A stretch of DNA of 40,243 bases from Ignavibacteriae bacterium HGW-Ignavibacteriae-4 (GTDB taxonomy: Bacteria > Bacteroidota > Ignavibacteria > Kapaibacteriales > UBA2268): contig PGYR01000024.1 in assembly GCA_002839765.1 (NCBI GenBank), positions 1 through 40,243 of the forward strand, in the 5' to 3' direction. This document shows, piece after piece, positions 1 to 8,065 of this stretch (its first letter is position 1; each line of letters opens with the position of its first letter). Under the pieces are notes generated by a model. The model saw only the letters and a program-made list of their open reading frames with translations. It was not told where the DNA came from and did not search any database. A program made the translations under genes and the position numbers.

Positions 1-1233
1 AAGTTGCTTTTTTACTATATATAAACTAGACAAGCCTATTATAAAATAATAGATAACTATTCCTAAAGAAACAAATTTATATTCGGCAAAGTGTGCAATT
101 ACAAAAATAGATATAAGTGAAGTAATAGCAGCAATAATACTTATATAAACTACTGATTTTATTTTATTAATAGCCGTAAGGATCATATTCAGAGAAGCAA
201 ATGGTAAGAATAAAGATGCGAAAAGCATTATTTTAAAATAACTAGTCGCTTCATGAAACTTAACTGGCAAGAAATTGAATATCATAAAATCAGCAAATCC
301 TAACTGAAGAATAATGAATACCGTTAGATTTAAAACTAATATGAAAGAAGTACTTTTGGTCATTATACTTCTTACTTTTTCTTTGTACTCAATGTTTTTG
401 ATTGCTGAAGGATAAACTAAAGCCGATACTCCATCTGACAATTGTTCAAAAACCTTGAATAGTGTTTTAGCAGAACTATAAAGCCCAACTATTTTTATAC
501 TATCGGCAGTGTTGATAGCAAATGAAATTGCATAAACATCTAGGTACTTGATTGATGAATAGAAAATAGCATGGACTGTCCAGGGAATGGCAAAATTTAG
601 ATACTTTTTAAAAGTTATTTTTCCTCGAGTTCCAAAAGATGATTTTTTCAAAAGAATTATTGATGAATAAATACCTGAACTTACTCCACCAATTAAATAA
701 GAAATTATTAAATCGTTGAAATATAAGAAATCTTTGGTAAATATATAATATACAATAACTAATGTCATTACACCAAAGTTCATTAGGTCAATGAAAAATG
801 ACTTTTTGTAATCTAAATCACGTGCTAAAACCTTATAAGCAAAAGTCCTAGGGATAACAAATACCGATATCAGAGGTAAAAAATATGAGACTTCAATGAA
901 ATCATCACCACCGAGTAATCCAGCAAATTGATGTCTGAAGAGGAAAAGAATTATGGGTATAATTAACAAGAAAATGGATTGAAGTAACATAGCAATGCTA
1001 TTAAGCTTTGGTCTATCCTCCTCTTTTTTTCCAAATTGAATCAATCCTTGCAATGAAAAGGAATCCGATACACTTGCTAAATATGTTATGAGTTGAGTGA
1101 ATAGAAAGTAAAGACCATAGTTAAATGGATCTGTATGACCAATTATAACAAGGTTAATCAATCCCCAGACTAGATAAATTAGTCTATTAGCAAATGACCA
1201 AGAGATTTTATCTAAGTGATCTTTAACTCTCAA
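1..1233 (-). CDS. Wzx-like polysaccharide flippase (3' end outside window)
   Basis: My translation of the minus strand gives 411 codons, open to the left edge. The protein is very hydrophobic, with repeated membrane segments (for example around SIFLLIIPIILFLF and YLIGGVSSGIYSSIILL) and the layout of MATE-like Wzx/RfbX flippases, which move lipid-linked oligosaccharides across the inner membrane. An in-frame TAA lies two codons before the first possible start, and the next ATG is more than 60 codons in, so a TTG start at 1233 is chosen. It overlaps the 3' end of the heparinase-like gene by 11 bp, suggesting translational coupling in one polysaccharide operon that continues left of the window. 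The family call rests on topology and a general resemblance, not on a diagnostic motif. At least two helices are probably missing at the truncated end. Confidence 0.75.
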   Translation of the reverse strand, partial: MRVKDHLDKISWSFANRLIYLVWGLINLVIIGHTDPFNYGLYFLFTQLITYLASVSDSFSLQGLIQFGKKEEDRPKLNSIAMLLQSIFLLIIPIILFLFRHQFAGLLGGDDFIEVSYFLPLISVFVIPRTFAYKVLARDLDYKKSFFIDLMNFGVMTLVIVYYIFTKDFLYFNDLIISYLIGGVSSGIYSSIILLKKSSFGTRGKITFKKYLNFAIPWTVHAIFYSSIKYLDVYAISFAINTADSIKIVGLYSSAKTLFKVFEQLSDGVSALVYPSAIKNIEYKEKVRSIMTKSTSFILVLNLTVFIILQLGFADFMIFNFLPVKFHEATSYFKIMLFASLFLPFASLNMILTAINKIKSVVYISIIAAITSLISIFVIAHFAEYKFVSLGIVIYYFIIGLSSLYIVKKQL

Positions 1234-3142
1234 GTGTTACTCTAAATTTGTGAGTTATAATGTTGTTTGAAGACAATAGTACTATTTTATTTGACTGCTG
1301 TTTTATGCCATACTGTGGTGAAAATTCATATTTATCTATACTTATTTTCGTGGCATCCGTTTCAAAATATATTTTATTTTTCTCATTCCACAGTTTATAC
1401 ACATTGTTTTCCACAAATTCAACATTGATATCAGGGAATAAGTAAATATTAATCTCCTTTTGTAAACTACTATTATAATTATCGGTTATAGCAATCACTT
1501 CAGAATTAACATTAATACTTCGATTATATATTTTGCCTATATACTCTATACTCCCTGATAACTTATCTTTTTCAATAATTTTTAAATTAGGTTTAGAGAT
1601 ATCAGTATCTAACCAAAACATATCATCATTTTTAGAATTTGAAAATTCATTTTGTTCAATACCTTCTATCCATAAAGCATTGTGAGACCGAGTAGAGCGG
1701 AATGTGTTTCTTTGATCAAAATCAGAAGTATAGCAAAAAGAACCAATATCAACTATAAATGGCTGCTTTTCAATATATAATTGATAAGATAGATTATCAT
1801 TATGGTCGTGCCCACCTTTTCCTTTTTGTCCCAGTTTTCCACACTTGAATATTAGATCAAACTTATCATATATTTTTTGTATATATCCGAAATTAATATA
1901 ATTATCACTAATCTCTGCTTCATAATGCTTTATTACTAATTTTTTTATAGAATCATAAGTGTATTTTTCTGAATCTAGCAATTTCCAAAAGAAACCCGAG
2001 TCATTGTCCCCTATTTGAGGTGGAAATTCATATTCTAATAACGCCGAAGTAAAACTAACTATACTATTCATTTTAACTGTTGAAACCTGACCCAATCCAT
2101 ATTTTTTCAATATTATATCGACTGTCATAATCATCTGATTAGTAAAGATATGGTACCTTGTGGATCCTTCGAAATTAGTTCCATCATCATTGAATTGGAA
2201 ATCTAGTTCTTCCTCAAGCAAACGTTTGTATTTAACTAATAAAAGCCTCTTGCCTTCATTGTCATCTGTAAAGCTTATGTATATTATGAGACTACATATA
2301 TTTGACAGATAGTGATTTCCTCTCATTCCTTCCGAAAATTCGATATTCTCTTTGATATGTAGATAATGATCAAACAAATACGAATCTATTAGTTCTAATT
2401 CATTTCTATCAAACAACTGTTCTTTTCTATTGATTGTAAAAAATGTAAATAATAGATTAACTAATCTTATACCAATATCCATCGAAGTCATCCATTGAAC
2501 TCCAAAGTTTGGTGGGTTAGATGCCATAAAATCAAATATCTGATTTTTTATTTCTTCAAGTAATAGAGTTGAGTCTGTACTAATATACTCCATGGCTAAC
2601 ATTGGAAGATGTTGTAAACGTCCAATTTCCCATGGTACTTTTATATCATTTCCAGAATTATTACCATATTTAATATCCTTAAACCACTTGAATTCCCAGT
2701 TATAGTTTGAATTGTAGTCTTTCTGCCAATCAATTAATTTATATCCGTCACTGATTTTATTGAAACATTGTGTAGAAAATGGAATCAATTTGGGATTGAA
2801 TTTTTTCTGAAGTGTACTATATTTAGTTTCGGAATTTATTGATACTAAAGAGTCAGAAAGTACTCTATGATTATGTTGTAAACATTGCTTAGAAAATGAT
2901 TCGAAATCATTATTAATGATTTCTATTTCTAACAAATCAATAATATCAAGGGACTTAGAATAATCAATCCTAAAATAAGAAATATAATCGTAAGAATATG
3001 TTGAGACTTTACCGTCACGCATTCTATACAATTTATCTAGTAAGTTGTTTGTTAGTTTATTCTTTAGCTTACGATATACGATTTTTTTATCGATTCTAGC
3101 AGCTTTTTTTAGATTATCTATGTTCATTTTGAATGATTTCAT
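1223..3142 (-). CDS. Heparinase II/III family protein (polysaccharide lyase-like)
   Basis: This 639-residue protein has the architecture of heparinase II/III and alginate lyases that accompany exopolysaccharide or O-antigen loci. The N-terminal half is a helical (alpha/alpha toroid) domain. The second half has the family signature GHDHNDNLSYQL at about residues 444-455, then a DIG..CYTSDF stretch and FRSTRSHNALW, matching the conserved H-x-HND...D-x-G...RS..HN pattern. A beta-rich C-terminus follows. No convincing signal peptide is visible, so a cytoplasmic or atypically exported enzyme is possible. It cleaves or edits uronic-acid-containing polymers by family analogy; the substrate is unknown. 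The adjacent, overlapping flippase gene indicates a role in making or trimming an exported polysaccharide rather than feeding on a foreign one. It is divergent from the operon starting at 3225, with 82 bp between the two. Confidence 0.85.
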   Translation of the reverse strand: MKSFKMNIDNLKKAARIDKKIVYRKLKNKLTNNLLDKLYRMRDGKVSTYSYDYISYFRIDYSKSLDIIDLLEIEIINNDFESFSKQCLQHNHRVLSDSLVSINSETKYSTLQKKFNPKLIPFSTQCFNKISDGYKLIDWQKDYNSNYNWEFKWFKDIKYGNNSGNDIKVPWEIGRLQHLPMLAMEYISTDSTLLLEEIKNQIFDFMASNPPNFGVQWMTSMDIGIRLVNLLFTFFTINRKEQLFDRNELELIDSYLFDHYLHIKENIEFSEGMRGNHYLSNICSLIIYISFTDDNEGKRLLLVKYKRLLEEELDFQFNDDGTNFEGSTRYHIFTNQMIMTVDIILKKYGLGQVSTVKMNSIVSFTSALLEYEFPPQIGDNDSGFFWKLLDSEKYTYDSIKKLVIKHYEAEISDNYINFGYIQKIYDKFDLIFKCGKLGQKGKGGHDHNDNLSYQLYIEKQPFIVDIGSFCYTSDFDQRNTFRSTRSHNALWIEGIEQNEFSNSKNDDMFWLDTDISKPNLKIIEKDKLSGSIEYIGKIYNRSINVNSEVIAITDNYNSSLQKEINIYLFPDINVEFVENNVYKLWNEKNKIYFETDATKISIDKYEFSPQYGIKQQSNKIVLLSSNNIITHKFRVTLES

Positions 3143-3182
3143 TCTTTATGCAAAATCAATAAACAAGTTAGCATATTTTTGT

Positions 3183-3190
3183 TAATTTTG
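3183..3190 (+). promoter_or_regulatory. Candidate Bacteroidota-type -7 promoter element
   Basis: TAATTTTG matches the Bacteroidota -7 consensus TAnnTTTG exactly and ends 34 nt before the ATG at 3225. No clear TTG -33 element lies at the usual 19-nt spacing. It would drive the five-gene operon 3225-7142. Confidence 0.45.
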
Positions 3191-3224
3191 AATTATTAGT
3201 AAACCGAAAAATGGGAATAATATA

Positions 3225-3419
3225 ATGGAAAGACAAATTTCTAACAGTGTTAATGCAAATGATTATGAAGTTTTAATTCGTAAAAGAGGCGAAGGAAAAT
3301 ATGCATCATATTGCCCTCAATTGAATTACATGATAACAGGTGAAGAACACGAAGAAGTATATGGACTAATGGTTGAAAAAATCAATAGTCATATTGAATC
3401 TTTAAACTCTTCCAACTAG
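3225..3419 (+). CDS. Small HicB-like domain protein, no HicA partner
   Basis: The 64-residue protein YEVLIRKRGEGKYASYCPQL... fits the HicB/UPF0150 partial RNase-H-like fold: beta strand, GxYxxYCPxL, TGEEHEE, then a helix. It lacks the C-terminal DNA-binding segment found in many HicB antitoxins, and no HicA-like toxin lies beside it. It is therefore not supported as a toxin-antitoxin system. It is the first gene of a tight plus-strand operon; the CPBP protease begins 2 bp after its stop. Its function is unknown. In Bacteroidota such solo HicB-fold proteins are common and uncharacterised. Assignment is by pattern resemblance only. Confidence 0.6.
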   Translation: MERQISNSVNANDYEVLIRKRGEGKYASYCPQLNYMITGEEHEEVYGLMVEKINSHIESLNSSN

Positions 3420-3421
3420 TC

Positions 3422-4285
3422 ATGCAAAAACTATTGGCGCATTGGTGGTTTAGACTGATAATCGCTATCATTGCGTCAATTTTATTTATTTTACCGCTGA
3501 AATTCCTTCCATTTGGTTCTATTATTTCAGCAATATTAATTGCTATTACTCTGACTTTTGTAAGTATTTCAATACTCGCAATTAGAGCTGGCTCCAGTTT
3601 TAATGCATTTGGTTTACAGTTTGACAAATTTGCATTTATAGATATTTTCAAAGGATTATTAATAGTAATTGTAATGAATGCAATATTCATACTCATTGGT
3701 TTATTAATGGGTTACGAATATAAAATTCATGAGAACTTTTATACATTTAATTATAAAACTTTTCTATTTTTTTCGTTCTATATATTTATAATGGCTTATC
3801 TAGAAGAAATATTATTTAGAGGGATATTATTTCAAACTATTAGAGAACGATTTGGTGACATTATTGCAATTGCATTATTAAGCATATTCTTTTCGTTTGC
3901 ACATTACAATAATCCTAATATTTCTAATATGGGATTAGTAAATATAATTGTAGCAGGGATTATGTTATCAGTGTTATATATTACAACTGAATCATTGTGG
4001 CTTCCAATATCTGTTCATTTTTTTTGGAATCTAAATCAACAATTATTTCTAGGCTCGAATGTAAGTGGAATTAGTTTTGATATTGAATTATTTCAACTTA
4101 CAGCAATTAATAATAATAGTAACTGGCTTTTCGGTGGTCAATTTGGTATTGAAGAAGGTTTATTAACAACAATTCTTCTAACTATTTTGACTATTATCTC
4201 GTTTAAGATAAATAAACAGAATCCATATATTATGGCAACAAAATTTAAAATTAAATTTGAAGAAAGTAAATTACTAGAAAAATGA
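3422..4285 (+). CDS. CPBP family intramembrane glutamic endopeptidase
   Basis: This 287-residue polytopic membrane protein has the three CPBP/Abi (Rce1-like) motifs. These are EEILFR with E128, E129 and R133; FFSFAH with H161; and HFFWN with H199 and N203, which together build the intramembrane catalytic site. Hydrophobic segments lie at about residues 11-50, 76-96, 113-127, 145-160, 172-190 and 240-262. Family members cleave or process prenylated or other membrane-embedded substrates; bacterial substrates are mostly unknown. It overlaps the next gene by 4 bp (ATGA), so the two are translationally coupled. It sits between a HicB-like protein and a secreted TPR protein, which does not define a substrate. 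Confidence 0.88.
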   Translation: MQKLLAHWWFRLIIAIIASILFILPLKFLPFGSIISAILIAITLTFVSISILAIRAGSSFNAFGLQFDKFAFIDIFKGLLIVIVMNAIFILIGLLMGYEYKIHENFYTFNYKTFLFFSFYIFIMAYLEEILFRGILFQTIRERFGDIIAIALLSIFFSFAHYNNPNISNMGLVNIIVAGIMLSVLYITTESLWLPISVHFFWNLNQQLFLGSNVSGISFDIELFQLTAINNNSNWLFGGQFGIEEGLLTTILLTILTIISFKINKQNPYIMATKFKIKFEESKLLEK

Positions 4286-5433
4286 AATTAATATACACAA
4301 TTATAATAGGGTTATTCCTAATCTCAAGCAATAGTTTCTCTCAGTGGGCGATTCTTCAAAGTGATGCTGATAGCTTAGTAAGAGAAGGAGCCAACCACAT
4401 ATATAATGTGGAATTCGATAAAGCTGAAGTATCATTCCAAGAAGTTATAAAAAGATATCCAGAGCATCCTGCAGGTTATTTCTTACAAGCAATGGTTGAT
4501 TTTTGGAGATTGACATTATATAGATACACTGACAAGATTAATGATGATTTTCTACAGAAAATTAATAAAGTAATTCAAGTAAGCGATAAGCTACTCGATG
4601 AAAATGAATATGACATAACTGGCCTTTTTTTCAAAGGCGGGGCTTTGGGTTATAGGGCAAGATTCTATACTAATGAAAAAGAGTGGTTTAGTGCAGCTTC
4701 AGATGGAAAGGAAGCTTACGAAATACTAATGAAGGCTCATGAAAAAGCACCTGGAAACCACGATATTATGTTAGGAACAGGATTATTCAATTACTTCTCT
4801 GTTGCTATTCCTGAAGATTATCCTATTCTAAAGCCAGTAGTCTTATTCTTTCCTCCTGGAAATAAGAAATTAGGATTACTACAACTTAGAGCATCTATGC
4901 ACCATTCTCGCTATTCTAGTGTAGAAGCTGAAGTTGCACTCATGCAAGTTTATTATTCTTTTGAAAAAGATTTTGATCAAGCTTTTTTCTATGCAAACGA
5001 TTTATTTACAAGGTTTCCTCGTAATCCCTACTTCCACAGATACTTAGGTAGATGCTATGTAAAGCAAGGAAAATGGGAAGAAATTGAAGCTACTTGGAGG
5101 GAAGTCGTTAAGAAATGTCTTGCTCGTGAACTTGGTTACGATAACCTAACTGCAAGAGAAGGGCTCTATTATGTAGGTTTGTCTTTGCAAAGAAGAGGGG
5201 ACCAACAGATGGCGATAAAATATTTGAAAAAATGTTTGGATGTAAGTGAATATGTAGATGGGGATAAAGAAAGTGGTTTTTATTCAAGTAGTTTACTTAA
5301 ATTAGGTATATCGTATAAGAAATTAAACGATAAAAAGAACTCACTATATTATTTCAAAAAAGTATTGGAAGTAGATGATACTCAAAACAACCATGAGACA
5401 GCTAAAAAGTATATTGCAGATTACAATAAGTAG
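4282..5433 (+). CDS. Secreted tetratricopeptide-repeat protein
   Basis: This is a 383-residue protein with an N-terminal signal peptide (MKLIYTIIIGLFLISSNSFS, cleavage near residue 20). TPR-like helical pairs follow, clearest at about residues 31-65 (NVEFDKAEVSFQEVIKRYP), 235-275 (AFFYANDLFTRFPRNPYFHR) and 290-375 (AIKYLKKCLDVSE, KNSLYYFKKVLEVDD). It probably acts in the periplasm as a protein-binding scaffold. I do not recognise a specific family. The start overlaps the CPBP gene by 4 bp, and its 3' end overlaps the NamZ-like gene in another frame. Co-transcription with a predicted muramidase suggests, but does not show, a cell-envelope role. Confidence 0.8.
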   Translation: MKLIYTIIIGLFLISSNSFSQWAILQSDADSLVREGANHIYNVEFDKAEVSFQEVIKRYPEHPAGYFLQAMVDFWRLTLYRYTDKINDDFLQKINKVIQVSDKLLDENEYDITGLFFKGGALGYRARFYTNEKEWFSAASDGKEAYEILMKAHEKAPGNHDIMLGTGLFNYFSVAIPEDYPILKPVVLFFPPGNKKLGLLQLRASMHHSRYSSVEAEVALMQVYYSFEKDFDQAFFYANDLFTRFPRNPYFHRYLGRCYVKQGKWEEIEATWREVVKKCLARELGYDNLTAREGLYYVGLSLQRRGDQQMAIKYLKKCLDVSEYVDGDKESGFYSSSLLKLGISYKKLNDKKNSLYYFKKVLEVDDTQNNHETAKKYIADYNK

Positions 5434-6625
5434 TCTAGTTATCTTAATTTCAAGTTCCTCACTCTTACAATCACAGAATGTTAGATTAGGAATAGATGTC
5501 CTAATGAGTGACGAGATAAGCATTGTACAGAACAAACAAATTGCTCTGTTTACAAATCAATCTGGAATAAATGTTAAAGGTGTTCCAACCGCTGAAATTC
5601 TCTCCAAAGATAGTAGAGTAGATTTAAGAAAAATCTTTGTCCCTGAACATGGATATTATACAACTATCCCTGCAGGAGAACCTGTTGCAAATGATTCTAT
5701 CTTCGGAACTCCAATTGTTTCCTTATATGGTTCATTAAAAATTCCAAATAAAAAAGTACTTACAGATATTGATGCAGTAGTTGTTGACATACAAGATATT
5801 GGTGTTCGCTCATATACTTACATAAGTAGTTTACTTTACTTGATTCAGGGCTGTGCAGAAAACAATGTAGAAGTAATTGTTTTGGATAGACCTAACCCTT
5901 TGGGTGGATTAGTAGTTGATGGCAATCTTCCAGAGAATAAATTCAAATCATTTGTTTCACTAGTTCCTACAACTTATATTCATGGCTGTACAATAGGTGA
6001 ACTTGCTATGATGATTAATGGAGAACTTTGGACGGAGAATAAAAAGCAATGTAACGTGACAGTTGTTACCATGGAAGGTTGGGAACGATGGATGGCATGG
6101 GACGATACTGGTCTTATGTGGATTCCAACTTCGCCACATGTACCAACAGCTAACTCAGTTCGAGGAATAGCAACCCTAGGTACAATAGGTGAATTGGGAG
6201 TTATAAGCATTGGTATAGGTACAACTTCCCCATTTGGATATATTGGCTCACCATTTCTCAAATTAGACAATATGAGAGTAGATTATGAAGGTATCTACTT
6301 ACAACACACTTATTATAGACCTTTCTATGGGATGTATAGTGGCAAAGATGTAGAAGGGTATTATCTTAAATTTAATCTTTCTAATCATCTGAAACCATAT
6401 ACAACGGGATTACTTATACTACGAGAACTAGTAAAAAACAACCCAACTTTACTATCTGATAATAACCTAAAATCACAATCAAAAGATATGTTCAATAAGG
6501 TCACAGGAACAGATAAAATACTAAATGCAATTAGAACGAACTTACCTGAAGAAATGATAGTTACTCTTGCAAGTGAAGGGATGATTGATTTTTTGAAGAT
6601 TAGACAAAAATACTTACTCTATTAA
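5375..6625 (+). CDS. DUF1343 / NamZ-type exo-beta-N-acetylmuramidase, secreted
   Basis: The 416-residue protein has the DUF1343 (GH171, NamZ) signatures. These are the opening GIDVLM...ALFTNQSG, the PEHG motif at residues 90-93 followed by AGEPV, VVDIQDIGVRSYTY, the LDRPNPLGG motif, and a C-terminal domain carrying GYYLKF. NamZ enzymes release terminal N-acetylmuramic acid from peptidoglycan fragments for recycling. A signal peptide (SLVILISSSSLLQSQ) precedes the mature domain. Two starts are possible. The ATG at 5375 has GGAAG just upstream. The ATG at 5393 gives a more typical short signal peptide (MRQLKS). Both overlap the TPR gene, by 59 or 41 bp. The GNAT gene follows after 1 bp. Confidence 0.87.
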   Translation: MILKTTMRQLKSILQITISSLVILISSSSLLQSQNVRLGIDVLMSDEISIVQNKQIALFTNQSGINVKGVPTAEILSKDSRVDLRKIFVPEHGYYTTIPAGEPVANDSIFGTPIVSLYGSLKIPNKKVLTDIDAVVVDIQDIGVRSYTYISSLLYLIQGCAENNVEVIVLDRPNPLGGLVVDGNLPENKFKSFVSLVPTTYIHGCTIGELAMMINGELWTENKKQCNVTVVTMEGWERWMAWDDTGLMWIPTSPHVPTANSVRGIATLGTIGELGVISIGIGTTSPFGYIGSPFLKLDNMRVDYEGIYLQHTYYRPFYGMYSGKDVEGYYLKFNLSNHLKPYTTGLLILRELVKNNPTLLSDNNLKSQSKDMFNKVTGTDKILNAIRTNLPEEMIVTLASEGMIDFLKIRQKYLLY

Positions 6626-6626
6626 A

Positions 6627-7142
6627 ATGCCAAAAGATGTTTCTATAAGATTAGCCCAAATGAACGATACAAATAGTATTGTAGAAATTTATAATGAAGG
6701 GATAAGAAATAGGAACAATGCAATACTTGATGAAATTGAACTTTCAGCATATCAGAATGAATTTAAAAAACGTAATTCAATAGAATACCCTATTTATGTA
6801 GCTATTGATGATGATAAAGTTATTGGTTGGATATCAATCTCAGCTTATCGTGCAAACCGAAGAGCATATCTAAAATCCAAAGAAGTTAGTTTCTATTTAG
6901 ATAGTCACCATTATGGAAAAGGAATTGGGACGCAATTACTTCAATATGTTATAGATATTCGAACTGAAATTTCATTTGACTCCCTATTCGCAATTCTAGT
7001 CGCAAATAATCAACCAAGTATTTCTCTACTAAAGAAGTTTAACTTCTCTCTTTGGGGATATATGCCAGAAGTTCTAGATATGGATGGAAAAAAAGAAGAT
7101 GCAATAATATATGGCAGAAATTTTGAAAAAAAAGGCAGCTAA
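6627..7142 (+). CDS. GNAT N-acetyltransferase, phosphinothricin-acetyltransferase-like
   Basis: The 171-residue single-domain GNAT protein has IRLAQMNDTNSIVEIYNEGI at the start and the acetyl-CoA loop HHYGKGIGTQLL at residues 94-105. It also has the downstream motif ILVANNQPSISLLKKFNF and a late GYMPEVLDMDGKKEDAI. This layout matches the Pat/Bar/YwnH group, which acetylates small amines such as phosphinothricin or methionine sulfone. The true substrate is unknown. It is the last gene of the 3225-7142 operon and starts one base after the NamZ-like gene. Its TAA stop (7140-7142) lies in the middle of an 18-bp palindrome that probably terminates the gene on the opposite strand. Confidence 0.85.
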   Translation: MPKDVSIRLAQMNDTNSIVEIYNEGIRNRNNAILDEIELSAYQNEFKKRNSIEYPIYVAIDDDKVIGWISISAYRANRRAYLKSKEVSFYLDSHHYGKGIGTQLLQYVIDIRTEISFDSLFAILVANNQPSISLLKKFNFSLWGYMPEVLDMDGKKEDAIIYGRNFEKKGS

Positions 7143-7151
7143 TTAGCTGCC
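7126..7151 (-). terminator. Intrinsic terminator of the 7163-7807 gene
   Basis: GGCAGCTAATTAGCTGCC (7134-7151) is a perfect palindrome. On the minus strand it is followed by eight T residues, a strong rho-independent terminator. On the plus strand the hairpin is followed only by TTACATT, so it would be weak in that direction. Confidence 0.8.
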
Positions 7152-7162
7152 TTACATTAAGT

Positions 7163-7807
7163 CTATTTCGAGAAAACAATTCGTTTTCGAATATTAAAAT
7201 ACTTATTTCTAAGTACTAAATAATAAATTCCGCTATTCAGTGATTGATTATTCAAATCAATTGAATATTTATTCTCACCGAATTTAGATTCTACTCTCTC
7301 AGAAATTAATAAATTTCCATTTGAATTAAACACTTCTAATTGGCTACTTTCAGGATAATTAGATATATAACTTAAATTTACAATACCTTTTGAAGGAGTT
7401 GGATAAATTATAGAGTTACTATTTACAAAATTATTTTCCACTGATGAAACAGTTGGTTTGCTATTTGGATCCCAAGGCTTTGTTACTAATGTTGAAACCC
7501 CAGGGTTAGCTTTCCCAATAGACCATTGTCCATCAGGATCTTGTAGCTCTTCCCCATTAGTAAATCCATCTCCGTCAGAATCAATATTAAAAACCTTATC
7601 CCATCTGACCTTACCACCACTAATTGAGTTTTCAACAGTTTTTCCAAAAACATTTCTTGAACCTCCACCAGCAGAACTTATATGACAATTAGAACAACTA
7701 TTCTTTTGACCATTTGGTATTTGCAACACCCATTGATCTTTAGATAAAAGTGGTTCTGAAAAAAGAGTTAACCCTATTATTGAAACTAGTACAAAAACAA
7801 ACTTCAT
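7163..7807 (-). CDS. Secreted temptin-like CXXCH protein with type IX sorting domain (paralogue 1)
   Basis: The ATG at 7807 gives a clean signal peptide (MKFVFVLVSIIGLTLFSEPLLS); an upstream in-frame ATG at 7870 would add 21 unlikely residues. The mature part has IPNG, CSNCH (C38, C41, H42) and GGGSRNVFG. It then has KVRWDKVFNI, the calcium-loop-like DSDGDGFTNGEELQDPDGQW (about residues 76-95) and NPGVSTLVTKPWDP. A T9SS type A sorting domain spans about residues 129-215 and ends RKRIVFSK. The order IPNG...GGG-RN-FG...W...DSDGDG-TNGEEL resembles the temptin family. The CXXCH could bind haem c, but no conserved methionine ligand is seen. It is predicted to be exported through the type IX system. 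Confidence 0.75.
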   Translation of the reverse strand: MKFVFVLVSIIGLTLFSEPLLSKDQWVLQIPNGQKNSCSNCHISSAGGGSRNVFGKTVENSISGGKVRWDKVFNIDSDGDGFTNGEELQDPDGQWSIGKANPGVSTLVTKPWDPNSKPTVSSVENNFVNSNSIIYPTPSKGIVNLSYISNYPESSQLEVFNSNGNLLISERVESKFGENKYSIDLNNQSLNSGIYYLVLRNKYFNIRKRIVFSK

Positions 7808-7838
7808 AAATATCCTTGATTTGAGATTAATATATATA

Positions 7839-7846
7839 CAAATATA
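7839..7846 (-). promoter_or_regulatory. Candidate -7 promoter element of the 7163-7807 gene
   Basis: On the minus strand this reads TATATTTG, matching TAnnTTTG, with 31 nt between it and the ATG at 7807. The position supports 7807 as the start, because the longer reading frame from 7870 would begin upstream of the promoter. No -33 TTG is visible. Confidence 0.45.
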
Positions 7847-8026
7847 ACATAAAAAGAAAAAAGGATACATTTTTACTAAATAGATAATAAAATTGTTGAA
7901 AAAAGATATTTAATTTGTATTAATTGTATATTTCACTCCATTACCACTATTATTTACTGAGTAATATAATTAGTTTAGATATTTCAATGGAAAAAAGAAG
8001 ACACTTTATTTTAGGGAAGAAATATT

Positions 8027-8054
8027 AAAAAAAGGCAGTTCAATTTGAACTGCC
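8027..8054 (-). terminator. Intrinsic terminator of the 8066-8722 gene
   Basis: GGCAGTTC and GAACTGCC (8034-8041 and 8047-8054) form an 8-bp stem with a 5-nt loop, extendable by weak A-T pairs. On the minus strand it is followed by a T7 tract (8027-8033). Its outer bases and the following TTACATT are the same as in the terminator after the neighbouring paralogue, so the hairpin was duplicated with the gene. Confidence 0.78.
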
Positions 8055-8065
8055 TTACATTAGAA

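Noticed and set aside
3225-3419. HicAB toxin-antitoxin module
   Set aside because: Only a HicB-like fragment is present. Neither neighbour nor any short ORF nearby has the HicA double-stranded RNA-binding fold or its catalytic histidine.
7808-7870. Longer start for the first temptin-like gene
   Set aside because: It would put 21 residues before a standard signal peptide and place the TAnnTTTG element inside the coding region. The paralogue starts at the equivalent of 7807.
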